26,068 nt of DNA, from assembly GCA_022600395.1 (NCBI GenBank), contig JAHZKM010000020.1:1-26068 (forward strand). The letters run 5' to 3'. A model generated the notes under the pieces. The model made no database searches. It saw only the letters and a program-made list of their open reading frames with translations, and was not told where the DNA came from. Each line of letters begins with the position of its first letter. Position 1 is the first letter of the stretch. The position numbers and the translations under genes are program-made. The DNA comes from Pseudomonadota bacterium. Lineage in GTDB: Bacteria; Pseudomonadota; Gammaproteobacteria; PS1; Pseudothioglobaceae. Shown here in pieces: positions 7,806 to 15,611 of the stretch.

Positions 7806-10604
7806 TTACGCAAAGTCTTCAGTGGTCACACATGAACAAAAAAGATTTCGATCGCCATAGACGTTGTCGATTCGCTTAACAGGCGGGAAGTATTTATTTC
7901 CCACTAATGATTCAACTGGATATAACGCCTCTTGCCTTGTATACGGGTATATCCATTCACCACTCATCTCATGCGCTGTATGTGGCGCATTTTTAAGTGG
8001 GTTATTGTCTTTATCCCAACGACCATCGATCACCTTTTGAATTTCATCGTGAATGCTCACCATTGCTGTAATAAAGCGATCTATCTCACGTTTTGATTCA
8101 CTTTCTGTTGGCTCGATCATTAGTGTGCCCGCTACTGGAAAACTCATGGTTGGAGAATGAAATCCGTAATCCATTAAGCGCTTGGCAATGTCCTCTTCTG
8201 AAATACCACTTTGTTCCTTTAAGGGGCGAATGTCTATAATACACTCGTGCGCCACCATACCTTGATCTCCACGATACAAAATTGGAAAGCTTTGCGCAAG
8301 AGCATTAGCAATATAGTTAGCGCTCACAATGGCTACTTCAGTTGAGCGCTGCATTCCGTATTTACCCAAGAGCTTAATATAACTCCAAGAGATTGGCAAA
8401 ATTGAAGCAGAGCCATACATAGCAGCAGATACAGCGTTTGAATCTTTCTCTAATGGATTACCTGGCAAAAACTCAGCCAAATGCGCCTTAACACCGATTG
8501 GCCCCATACCCGGGCCACCACCACCATGCGGTATAGCAAAAGTTTTATGAAGATTAATATGCGACACATCTGCGCCAAACTCGCCCATGCGAGTCACGCC
8601 TACCATTGCATTTAGGTTCGCTCCATCTAGATAGACTTGACCACCATTGGCGTGAATAATATCGCAAATTTGTTTAATCTCCACTTCAAATACACCATGT
8701 GTTGATGGGTAGGTCACCATAATGGCGGAGAGATTATCCGCATGCTTTTCGACTTTAGCCTTTAGATCGTCAATATCAATATTACCCGATTCGTCGCATT
8801 TAACAATTACCACTTTCATGCCTGCCATAATCGCACTAGCTGGGTTGGTACCATGTGCTGAGGATGGAATTAGGCAGATATTGCGGTGTGTGTCACCGCG
8901 CGAATCATGGTAGGCATGAATAGCAAGCAATCCTGCAAACTCACCTTGAGAGCCAGCATTAGGCTGCAAAGAGACCGCATCATAGCCTGTAACTTCACAC
9001 AAAGAGTGTTCCAAGTCTTTAAATAACTGTTGGTAACCTTTGGTCTGCTCAATTGGTGCATAAGGATGCATTTTTGAAAAACCTGGCAAACTAATCGGAT
9101 ACATTTGTGTCGCTGCATTAAGTTTCATCGTACAAGAGCCAAGTGCAATCATGGAATGGTTAAGCGCAATATCTTTGTTCTCTAAGCGCTTTAAATAACG
9201 CATCATTTCAGTTTCGCTATGATAATCGCTAAACACCGAATGCGTTAAATATGGAGATTGTCGCATCAGATGCTCAGACAATATACTCTCTGAGTTTGTT
9301 AATTCATTTACCGAAAAAATATTCAAAAGGTTTAATAATTCCGTCTCGGTGGTAGTTTCATCTACTGCAATACTCAACTGAGTATCACTTAACAAACGCA
9401 GGTTAATTCCTGCTTGTTGTGCATGCGCAAACAATGTTGGCGCTTTATCTGTATTGATTGTAATCGTATCAAAAAACTGTTTAGCCACCAATTCAAACCC
9501 AACAGCTTGTAAGCTCGCTGCAAGACTAGACGCCTTAGCATGAACCTTTTTAGCAATTTTTTTAAGTCCTGCCGAACCATGATAAATACCGTAAGCTGCT
9601 GCCAATACAGCCAATAAAACTTGCGCCGTACAAATATTACTAGTGGCTTTGTCACGACGAATATGCTGCTCACGTGTTTGCAAAGACATACGCATGGCTG
9701 GATTGCCCAAAACATCTTGTGAAACACCAATAAGACGTCCTGGCACCATGCGCTTAAACTCATCACGCGTGGCTAAATAGGCCGCATGTGGGCCACCAAA
9801 ACCCATTGGCACACCAAAGCGCTGCGAGTTACCCACTGCAATATCAGCACCCATTTCAGCCGGTGTTTTAATCAAAGCTAATGCCAGAATATCACAAGCT
9901 ACAATAGTTAACACGCTATTTTCTTTGGCTTTGGCAATATCATCAGTTAAGTCACGCACCTCACCATTCGTACCTGGAGACTGCATAAGTACAGCAAAAC
10001 AATCAGAAAAATCATTATTTTGAGTATCTTCTACAACTAATTCAATACCAAGTGGCTTAGCGCGCGTTTGCAAAATAGTGATTGTTTGAGTATTAGTATT
10101 ACTATCAATTAAAAATCGATTAGACTTATTTTTTCGATTGGCGCGTCTAGCCATTACCATTGCCTCAGCACAAGCAGTTGGCTCATCAAGCAAAGAAGCA
10201 TTAGAAATATCCATTCCTGTTAAATCGATAATCATTTGCTGAAAATTTAACAACATCTCTAATCGGCCTTGAGAAATTTCTGCTTGGTATGGCGTATAAG
10301 CTGTATACCAACCAGGATTTTCTAAAATACTACGCTGAATAACGCTAGGCATTAATGTACCGTAATAACCTTGGCCAATAAAATTCGTGGCCAATATATT
10401 TTCACCTGCAAGCTTGGCCGCAAGCGCCAAACTATCTCTCTCTGTTAATCCTTCATCTACATCCATACGATTGCCAAATAAAATTGATTCTGGCACGGTT
10501 TTGGCAACCACTTCATCGACTGTTTTGCAGTTAATGCTATTTAACATAGAGGTTATGTCATCAGCACTTGGACCAATATGTCTGTCTAAAAATTCATTGC
10601 TCAT
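7806..10604 (-). CDS. gcvP: glycine dehydrogenase (decarboxylating), P-protein of the glycine cleavage system
   Basis: PLP enzyme that decarboxylates glycine and passes the aminomethyl group to the lipoyl arm of GcvH. The single long 932-aa chain corresponds to the fused two-domain P-protein (E. coli 957). The N-terminal half has FIGQGYYGT and PYQAEISQGRLE; the C-terminal catalytic half has ALGSCTMKLNA, QPNAGSQGE, SSAHGTNPASA and the PLP lysine in INLHKTFAIPHGGGGPGMG (Lys687). gcvT and gcvH are not next to it. The 135-bp region upstream is very AT-rich and shows no glycine-riboswitch-like structure, and the ATG at 10604 has only a poor Shine-Dalgarno. The downstream neighbour parC is 78 bp away. 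Confidence 0.97.
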   Translation of the reverse strand: MSNEFLDRHIGPSADDITSMLNSINCKTVDEVVAKTVPESILFGNRMDVDEGLTERDSLALAAKLAGENILATNFIGQGYYGTLMPSVIQRSILENPGWYTAYTPYQAEISQGRLEMLLNFQQMIIDLTGMDISNASLLDEPTACAEAMVMARRANRKNKSNRFLIDSNTNTQTITILQTRAKPLGIELVVEDTQNNDFSDCFAVLMQSPGTNGEVRDLTDDIAKAKENSVLTIVACDILALALIKTPAEMGADIAVGNSQRFGVPMGFGGPHAAYLATRDEFKRMVPGRLIGVSQDVLGNPAMRMSLQTREQHIRRDKATSNICTAQVLLAVLAAAYGIYHGSAGLKKIAKKVHAKASSLAASLQAVGFELVAKQFFDTITINTDKAPTLFAHAQQAGINLRLLSDTQLSIAVDETTTETELLNLLNIFSVNELTNSESILSEHLMRQSPYLTHSVFSDYHSETEMMRYLKRLENKDIALNHSMIALGSCTMKLNAATQMYPISLPGFSKMHPYAPIEQTKGYQQLFKDLEHSLCEVTGYDAVSLQPNAGSQGEFAGLLAIHAYHDSRGDTHRNICLIPSSAHGTNPASAIMAGMKVVIVKCDESGNIDIDDLKAKVEKHADNLSAIMVTYPSTHGVFEVEIKQICDIIHANGGQVYLDGANLNAMVGVTRMGEFGADVSHINLHKTFAIPHGGGGPGMGPIGVKAHLAEFLPGNPLEKDSNAVSAAMYGSASILPISWSYIKLLGKYGMQRSTEVAIVSANYIANALAQSFPILYRGDQGMVAHECIIDIRPLKEQSGISEEDIAKRLMDYGFHSPTMSFPVAGTLMIEPTESESKREIDRFITAMVSIHDEIQKVIDGRWDKDNNPLKNAPHTAHEMSGEWIYPYTRQEALYPVESLVGNKYFPPVKRIDNVYGDRNLFCSCVTTEDFA

Positions 10605-10739
10605 AGGATTTTCAATATTAAAAATAAACTCAAGATATAAATTTTATCTTATTTAAGATGAGTAATTTTGATAGATAATGTTATAAAAAATAAGACTTTA
10701 TATTATAAAAAACTTAATTTTTAGAACACTCTGCTATAG

Positions 10740-11078
10740 TTAACCTGGTGGCCAAGATAATGAACGCCCGCCTAAACAATGTAGATGAATATGGTAAACC
10801 GTCTGCCCACCATCCTTATTACAATTCATCACAACACGATAGCCGTCATCTGCAAAGCCTAAATCTTGAGCGATTTTGCTAGCTGTTAGAGTTAGTTTGC
10901 CAATTAAAGCTGAATCATTAGCATCATTAATAGTGGCAATATGTTTCTTTGGAATTACTAAAAAATGATGCGGTGCTTGAGCGCCAATATCATGAAATGC
11001 CAGTACATCCTCATCTTCAAAAATCTTATTAGCAGGAATATCACCTTTAATAATTTTGCAAAACAGACAATCAGACAT
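10740..11078 (-). CDS. hinT: HIT-family nucleotide hydrolase (HinT-like)
   Basis: Small purine-nucleoside phosphoramidase of the histidine-triad branch. The 112-aa chain opens with [20 protein letters not shown] and carries the triad HIHLH at 96-100, in which the middle histidine is the nucleophile. [10 protein letters not shown] at the C-terminus is typical of bacterial HinT (113-119 aa). Cys4 and Cys7 sit where many HIT proteins bind zinc with a downstream His. It lies 33 bp after the SQR-like gene on the same strand and could be the last gene of that run. The physiological substrate of HinT in bacteria is not well established. Confidence 0.93.
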   Translation of the reverse strand: MSDCLFCKIIKGDIPANKIFEDEDVLAFHDIGAQAPHHFLVIPKKHIATINDANDSALIGKLTLTASKIAQDLGFADDGYRVVMNCNKDGGQTVYHIHLHCLGGRSLSWPPG

Positions 11079-11111
11079 GACTATAAACCTTGTAATTGAG
11101 TTTTATACAAC

Positions 11112-12239
11112 TTATTGATACTGACGCAAATACCACCAGCCAAATACTTTTTTAGCAATGTGCATAAGTCTCAAATTTGGCAGTATTAGCCCGCCTTTCA
11201 AATTTCGAGACACGTACATACCCTTATTATTCGAATCCACAATACACATAAGTTCAACCTTAAACGTATGGCTAGAGGCCTCTCCATTAAGATTATCTAG
11301 TGCATTTTTTGCAGCAGCTGCTGCTTGAAGATCGGCCATATGAGCTTGCTTTGGCATCCAATCCGGTCCTGGGAAAGAGCCCGAATCACCTGCAACAAAA
11401 ACCTTGTTAGTATTTTCTACTTCACAAAATTTATTTGCCTTTAATAGTCCGCCTTCACTACGAGTAAGATCGGTACTATCAAACCAAGTATTGCCTGTCA
11501 TGCCAGGCATAAATAAAATTAAATCAGCAGCAAATTCTCCGCCCTCAGTCACCACTTTGTCAGTGGTAAATTCTTTCATTTTTTGACCAAGATGTGTGGT
11601 GATATTGCGCTTTTTCATTTCTGACAACAAACCGTCAACTGCCTTTTCACCTAAACGTGCACCAGGTTTAGCAGCTGGCGTAAAAAAGTTTAAATTAAAC
11701 TGATCACGCCTACCCTCGGCACGAAGTTGCGTATCTAGTCCAAACAAAAATTCAAACATTGGTCCTCCGCGCATCGCGCTCGGCTCTTTTGGATTACCCG
11801 AAAAACCAACAGCTATACTGCCGCTTGTCATCGCTTTAACTCGATCGCGAATTTGTTCAGCAGCGCTCAGTCCTTCACATGGAGTGATCGCATGCTCGAT
11901 ACCTGGTAGCTTTTTAATAAAGCGCCCGCCTGAAGCGATAATTAGTGCATCATTTGCATAGGTGCCAATCGGCGTTATGACTGATCGACCCTGGTTTTCA
12001 AGACCAGTGACTTCGCTCGCAATATGTTGCACCTTCATACGCTTAAAGAAATTATCAAGCGGGATTACAATATCTTTTTTGCTAGCAGCACCTGAAGGTA
12101 TCCAAATTAAGCTAGGCATATAGACTAACTCTGCTTTGGGAGAAATCAAGGTTATTTCAGCGGTTTTATCTTGCTTTCGAATAGTTCTAACGGCCGTTAG
12201 ACCGGCAAAACCTGAACCAATTATAGTAATTTTATGCAT
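11112..12239 (-). CDS. sulfide:quinone oxidoreductase-like FAD flavoprotein
   Basis: A two-dinucleotide-binding-domain flavoprotein (375 aa). The FAD Rossmann motif is GSGFAGLTAV near the start, ASGGRFIKKLPG follows at about 102-113, and the second FAD contact is VFVAGDSGSF (280-289). The overall pattern resembles sulfide:quinone reductases and the FCSD flavoprotein subunit. The C-terminus RLMHIAKKVFGWWYLRQY looks like an amphipathic membrane-anchoring helix, as in membrane-attached SQRs. Cysteines are at 121, 272 and 332; 121 and 332 sit where SQRs have a flavin-proximal and a C-terminal redox Cys, but the middle redox Cys expected near 155-160 is absent (NPKEPSAMRGGP). Sulfide oxidation is therefore not assured. 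It starts 1 bp after the preceding gene, so translation is probably coupled. NDH-2-like or other disulfide oxidoreductase roles remain possible. Confidence 0.75.
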   Translation of the reverse strand: MHKITIIGSGFAGLTAVRTIRKQDKTAEITLISPKAELVYMPSLIWIPSGAASKKDIVIPLDNFFKRMKVQHIASEVTGLENQGRSVITPIGTYANDALIIASGGRFIKKLPGIEHAITPCEGLSAAEQIRDRVKAMTSGSIAVGFSGNPKEPSAMRGGPMFEFLFGLDTQLRAEGRRDQFNLNFFTPAAKPGARLGEKAVDGLLSEMKKRNITTHLGQKMKEFTTDKVVTEGGEFAADLILFMPGMTGNTWFDSTDLTRSEGGLLKANKFCEVENTNKVFVAGDSGSFPGPDWMPKQAHMADLQAAAAAKNALDNLNGEASSHTFKVELMCIVDSNNKGMYVSRNLKGGLILPNLRLMHIAKKVFGWWYLRQYQ

Positions 12240-12240
12240 T

Positions 12241-12543
12241 TTAAAAAATCTCTAAGTTATGTGATGTCATGGTACTCACATTGGCAATTGCGCCAAATCT
12301 TTCCATATTTTTAGGCCAGCTCTTTCTTGCTTCTAGCTGTTGCCTAAAATTTTGCTGGTGTGTCTCACTTTGCCATTTTACTAGACAATAAACCCGTGCA
12401 TTTTCATCAATACCAGAATCACGAGAAATAAAGCCATCAGCCTGAGCAATATCCTCATCAATTTCTTGGGACAAAGTCTTCCAATCATTCAACAAGCTTT
12501 TGTCGTTTAATTCAAATGACAACATTATAAGAAACCCACTCAT
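12241..12543 (-). CDS. antibiotic-biosynthesis-monooxygenase (ABM) type small protein
   Basis: A 100-aa protein whose pattern (start of a beta strand LSFELND, helix, GFISRDSGIDENARVYCLVKWQSETHQQNF, second helix) looks like a dimeric alpha/beta-barrel of the ABM/heme-degrading class. These small folds often bind flavin, quinone or heme, but function varies and no catalytic residue is evident. Met7 is an alternative start. It lies between the acidic unknown (12 bp upstream) and the SQR-like flavoprotein (1 bp downstream), so a role linked to that flavoprotein is likely but inferred. Confidence 0.6.
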   Translation of the reverse strand: MSGFLIMLSFELNDKSLLNDWKTLSQEIDEDIAQADGFISRDSGIDENARVYCLVKWQSETHQQNFRQQLEARKSWPKNMERFGAIANVSTMTSHNLEIF

Positions 12544-12555
12544 ACACTTATCTTT

Positions 12556-12975
12556 CTATTTATTATGACAAAAATGACCGCTATCTGGCTCTTCAACACT
12601 TTTAGCAATACTGTCTACAAATGCTTGTAATTCGTCAAATTCTAACACATTTAGAATGCGAGTAACCGTATTAGGATCCACTCGAAGCGTACAGATATTG
12701 CCATCTTTGAGTTTAACTTCCATACCCGCAGCATTCATCACCAGTGCATCATCAGTTAGCTCAAGCATCTCTTCTAGCTCATCTTGTAAGTCATCATACA
12801 AATGTTGCAATTTGTTTAGCGCGCCATCATTTGTATCATCTGCAATTGAGACAATCTCCCCTTGCACAGAACCAAAACTGTCATCATTTTCAGACTGGTA
12901 GCTGATACCCACCTTTGCAAGATGGTCTTTGAATTTGCCTGATAATCTGGAATCAAAAAATATATAATCTAACAT
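12556..12975 (-). CDS. uncharacterised acidic cytoplasmic protein
   Basis: A 139-aa protein with no signal peptide or membrane segment. It begins MLDYIFFDSRLSGKF, has a strongly acidic helical middle (YDDLQDELEEMLELTDDA at about 60-77), then a small beta-like region (GMEVKLKDGNICTLRVDP) and a helical end VDSIAKSVEEPDSGHFCHNK with a near-terminal Cys. I do not recognise a named family, though I recall similar short proteins ending in ARSVENP-type sequences in other gammaproteobacteria (from memory, unverified). It is the first gene of a run with the ABM-type and SQR-like genes and is divergent from the RutE-type gene, with only 30 bp between the two start codons. Confidence 0.8.
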   Translation of the reverse strand: MLDYIFFDSRLSGKFKDHLAKVGISYQSENDDSFGSVQGEIVSIADDTNDGALNKLQHLYDDLQDELEEMLELTDDALVMNAAGMEVKLKDGNICTLRVDPNTVTRILNVLEFDELQAFVDSIAKSVEEPDSGHFCHNK

Positions 12976-13005
12976 TATTTTGTTTAATTTTTTAAGGATA
13001 TTTTA

Positions 13006-13587
13006 ATGCTAGATCAAACTGCTTTAGAGACTTTATTTATAAACGCACGTAGCCACAACGGCTGGCTTAAAGAGGATGTAACCGATGAGCAAATTCAGAA
13101 AATTTATGATTTAATGAAATTCGGCCCTACTGCTGCTAACAACTCGCCTGCTCGCATTACTTTTGTCAAATCAGATGCCGCAAAGCAACAGCTCAAAGCT
13201 CATCTAGATGAAGGCAATGTAGATAAAGCTATGGCGGCACCTGTGGTGGCAATTATTAGTTATGACACAGAATTTTATGAAAAACTGCCTTTTTTATTCC
13301 CACATACCGATGCGAAAAGTTGGTACGCAGGCAATGATGCAAAAATTAAATCTGCAGGAGAGATGAATGCTACCTTGCAAGGCGCATACTTTATGATGGC
13401 AGCACGCGCAGTTGGGCTGGATTGCGGTCCAATGGGTGGTTTTAATAGTAATACTTTAGATAATGAGTTTTTTCCTGATGGCAAAACCAAATCTATCTTT
13501 CTTTGCGCTATTGGACAAGGCGATGCAAGTAAAATTTTCCCAAGAAGTCCTCGTTTAAGCTTTGATGAAGCTTGCAATATCATCTAA
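13006..13587 (+). CDS. rutE: RutE/HadB-family FMN nitroreductase-fold oxidoreductase
   Basis: 193-aa nitroreductase-fold protein close to E. coli RutE over its whole length (about 196 aa). Matching stretches include ARSHNGW, LMKFGPTAANNSPARITF, DTEFYEKLPFLFPHTDAKSW, GLDCGPMGGF and PRLSFDEAC. RutE reduces malonic semialdehyde to 3-hydroxypropionate with NAD(P)H in pyrimidine breakdown. None of the other rut genes is present, so the physiological substrate here may be a different reactive aldehyde, enal or nitro compound. An AAGGA Shine-Dalgarno lies 8 nt before the ATG. A TATAAT at 12963-12968, inside the start of the divergent gene, is a possible -10. It ends with a strong bidirectional terminator. 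Confidence 0.88.
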   Translation: MLDQTALETLFINARSHNGWLKEDVTDEQIQKIYDLMKFGPTAANNSPARITFVKSDAAKQQLKAHLDEGNVDKAMAAPVVAIISYDTEFYEKLPFLFPHTDAKSWYAGNDAKIKSAGEMNATLQGAYFMMAARAVGLDCGPMGGFNSNTLDNEFFPDGKTKSIFLCAIGQGDASKIFPRSPRLSFDEACNII

Positions 13588-13606
13588 AAAATCTAGCAAA
13601 TTTTAC

Positions 13607-13631
13607 TTGAACCCCCCTTGCGGGGGCTCAA
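13607..13631. repeat. GC-rich hairpin downstream of rutE
   Basis: TTGA-A-CCCCC then a CTTGC loop then GGGGG-C-TCAA: a 5-bp all-G/C core extended by four more pairs across one A/C mismatch. Neither strand has a T-run directly after it, so it is not by itself an intrinsic terminator. It stands out as a block of G/C in AT-rich DNA, 30 bp before the large terminator at 13661-13697. Confidence 0.6.
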
Positions 13632-13660
13632 ATAGCCTACTAGGCATGCTAAAAACAAAC

Positions 13661-13697
13661 AAAAACCCCTTTAAAACCTTGTTTTAAAGGGGTTTTT
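13661..13697. terminator. strong bidirectional Rho-independent terminator
   Basis: A perfect 17-bp inverted repeat (arms 13661-13677 and 13681-13697: AAAAACCCCTTTAAAAC, loop CTT) gives a C4/G4 core flanked by A5 and T5 on either strand. It sits between rutE on the plus strand and the minus-strand small membrane protein gene, so it can end transcription from both sides. Confidence 0.92.
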
Positions 13698-13756
13698 AAC
13701 GTTAATAACGCTTAACGCTTCACTCAATTTAAAAATTTGTCAAATTTTCATAATGA

Positions 13757-13993
13757 CTATTGATCATCATTTTTCTGTTCAATATTTCTTGGTGGGCAGC
13801 CATTATGCAATAGCCATTTATCTTCATGTCCAATCGCTTTGGCAAAAGCGGGAATTTCACATTCTTGTGCGGTTTTCTCATCTTTAGTTAACGCCTTTTC
13901 ATCTTTATCATTATCACTCAGTCCAAAAACAGCAATCGCACCTAGAACAATTAACGTCCATGAGATAGTAAACAATATTCTAATTCCTTTCAT
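13757..13993 (-). CDS. small single-pass membrane protein with two cysteines, unknown function
   Basis: The frame opens with a TTG at 14011, directly after the stop of the upstream gene. I choose the ATG at 13993 (78 aa), which has AGAAAG upstream and starts immediately before the hydrophobic stretch. Residues 3-25 (GIRILFTISWTLIVLGAIAVFGL) form an N-terminal membrane anchor; the rest is a charged linker followed by a soluble segment with Cys45 and Cys66 (ECEIPAF and LLHNGCPP), probably periplasmic and possibly a disulfide pair. No family recognised. It is the third gene of a unit with the DUF4395 membrane protein and the SoxH-like hydrolase. Confidence 0.75.
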   Translation of the reverse strand: MKGIRILFTISWTLIVLGAIAVFGLSDNDKDEKALTKDEKTAQECEIPAFAKAIGHEDKWLLHNGCPPRNIEQKNDDQ

Positions 13994-14011
13994 GCTAAAA
14001 CTTTCTGCCAA

Positions 14012-14923
14012 TTAATAATCAAATTCCATTTGTTCAAATACCCATTGGGCATTTCTCACAGCAATTGATTCATGGCCGGTTAAAAAATCAAACTTTGATT
14101 GATCTATTTGGCTGGCTTTTAGCATGTCGCCATCTTGTTCTAAAATTTTGGCGATTTCCGTATTTAAAAATTTTAAATACTGCTGGGTATTTTTAGTAGC
14201 TGTGGGCAAATCAGATACTTGGCCGTGGCCAGGTACAATATGCTTTGGCTGAAAACTAGCCATTTTTTCAAAAACATCTACCCAGCTCTGAGAATTTCTA
14301 GCAGGGCCAACACCTAACATTCTATCGTTAAAGACAATATCACCTGTAAACATAATGCCTTGACTCGGCATATAGGCAAAAATATCACCAACTGTATGCG
14401 CTGGCCCAAAATAATAAAGCTCTAATTTAACCTCGCCCAACTCCACTACCTTCTCGTGCTCGAAAACTTCGCTTGCTAACACCGGATGGGTATCTTTTAA
14501 ACTTTCGCCAATCAGTCCGCCCAGTCTATTTAGATGATAATCAGTTCTAGCTTTTTGATCCATTTGCGCCTTGCTTGAAGCAATAATTCTAGCGCCCAAT
14601 TTTTGGAAATAATCATTACCCAACCAACGGTGATCCTGCCCACCTGTGTTGATCACAATTTTAATAGGTTGGTCTGTCAATGTTTGAATGGTTTGATGAA
14701 TTTCTTGGGCGCCTAAATAGCTGGCACCAGAATCTATTAAGATAACGCCTTCACGAGTAACAACCACTCCATGAGTTGAATTATTGCCAAAATTCGTTGG
14801 CGATCTTTGCGTAGTTTCACCCACTAAAGCATAAACATTATCAGCCACTTTTTGCACTTTGAGTGCGGCTTGGGCGCTTAGCGTTGTTGAAATTAATATA
14901 AACAAGGTTAACAAGTATTTCAT
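14012..14923 (-). CDS. exported metallo-beta-lactamase-fold hydrolase, SoxH-like
   Basis: A periplasmic MBL-fold protein of 303 aa. The frame opens at a TTG (14935), but the ATG at 14923 has GGAG 6 nt upstream, inside the end of the preceding gene, and begins a clean signal peptide (MKYLLTLFILISTTLSAQA, likely cut after residue 19). Fold landmarks: the DSGAS turn (64-68), PAHTVGD (His176), FTGDIVF (Asp195) and PGHGQ (His233). The first metal motif, normally HxHxDH, reads GGQDH (94-98), so two of its histidines are missing while Asp97 and His98 remain. The sequence resembles SoxH/quinoprotein-relay MBL proteins found near thiosulfate-oxidation genes, but no other sox gene is present here, and substrate and metal are unknown. 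Confidence 0.82.
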   Translation of the reverse strand: MKYLLTLFILISTTLSAQAALKVQKVADNVYALVGETTQRSPTNFGNNSTHGVVVTREGVILIDSGASYLGAQEIHQTIQTLTDQPIKIVINTGGQDHRWLGNDYFQKLGARIIASSKAQMDQKARTDYHLNRLGGLIGESLKDTHPVLASEVFEHEKVVELGEVKLELYYFGPAHTVGDIFAYMPSQGIMFTGDIVFNDRMLGVGPARNSQSWVDVFEKMASFQPKHIVPGHGQVSDLPTATKNTQQYLKFLNTEIAKILEQDGDMLKASQIDQSKFDFLTGHESIAVRNAQWVFEQMEFDY

Positions 14924-14924
14924 T

Positions 14925-15545
14925 TTATTCTCCAAACATTAAAAATTTAAATATGTCGCCAAATGCCAAATAAATAATGGCTAATATTGTCAAGCTAAAC
15001 ACAACTTTTTGAGTCGTATTTAACATTTGAATAGGAGCTCTAGATCTGTTTAAATCACACGCATCACCCGGACAATGTTTCACTTTTTGTGTATGCAACG
15101 CATTATAAATCTTACAACCTGCGCAAATGCCAAAAACTGCTTCAAAAAATAATAAGCTTAGACACAAAGCACAGGTCAAAATGTTAATTGGGCCACGAAT
15201 ATCATTTAACACAATCAAATAAAACATAATAACTGCCAAGCCAAAGCCAATACTCCATGCCCATCTTTTAGGCTTAGCATCGGTGTATTCTGGCTTTTGG
15301 TTATTGACCATCCAACGCCCAACAACCATCGAAGGAGCGTATTTAGGATTGACAAAAATTCGCATAAAAAAATCTAACAAAAAAACCGAAACCATCAGCT
15401 TGGTCGTTTCATTATTGCCGGTTAAAAAGCCGTTCATAAACGCCATAAAAGCAAATAAAAAAACAATACCAGCGGCTGCTCTAACCTCTCGTTCGTTAAA
15501 GACGCGAATTTCATAGCCACTGACTTGTTCGCCAAATTTAATCAT
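14925..15545 (-). CDS. DUF4395 integral membrane protein
   Basis: 206-aa membrane protein. The N-terminal RVFNEREVRAAAG is the DUF4395 signature, followed by hydrophobic segments at about 27-43, 48-64, 97-113, 119-138 and 180-195. The FGICAGCKIY motif (Cys141, Cys144) at the end of the fourth segment is typical of the family, and a second pair, HCPGDAC (Cys158, Cys163), follows in the next loop. The paired cysteines suggest thiol redox or metal handling; the family has no settled function to my knowledge, though members often neighbour thioredoxin- or sulfur-metabolism genes. It ends 1 bp before the SoxH-like start and its last codons carry that gene's Shine-Dalgarno, so the two are coupled. 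Confidence 0.85.
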   Translation of the reverse strand: MIKFGEQVSGYEIRVFNEREVRAAAGIVFLFAFMAFMNGFLTGNNETTKLMVSVFLLDFFMRIFVNPKYAPSMVVGRWMVNNQKPEYTDAKPKRWAWSIGFGLAVIMFYLIVLNDIRGPINILTCALCLSLLFFEAVFGICAGCKIYNALHTQKVKHCPGDACDLNRSRAPIQMLNTTQKVVFSLTILAIIYLAFGDIFKFLMFGE

Positions 15546-15611
15546 TAATATTCGCTTTTTTTATTTCTCAACTAATCATACACAAAACTTAGGGGTATAA
15601 GTGGTTTTCAA

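Noticed and set aside
9389..9766. Minus-strand open frame of 125 codons within gcvP
   Set aside because: Different frame of the same strand inside an intact gcvP; Cys/Trp-rich, non-protein-like composition.
10605..10739. Glycine riboswitch upstream of gcvP
   Set aside because: Expected in some gcv operons, but the 135 bp are almost pure A/T with no conserved purine-rich junctions or paired helices.
13006..13587. Pyrimidine-utilisation (Rut) pathway
   Set aside because: Only the RutE-type reductase is present; no rutA, rutB, rutC, rutD, rutF or rutG, so the pathway cannot be claimed.
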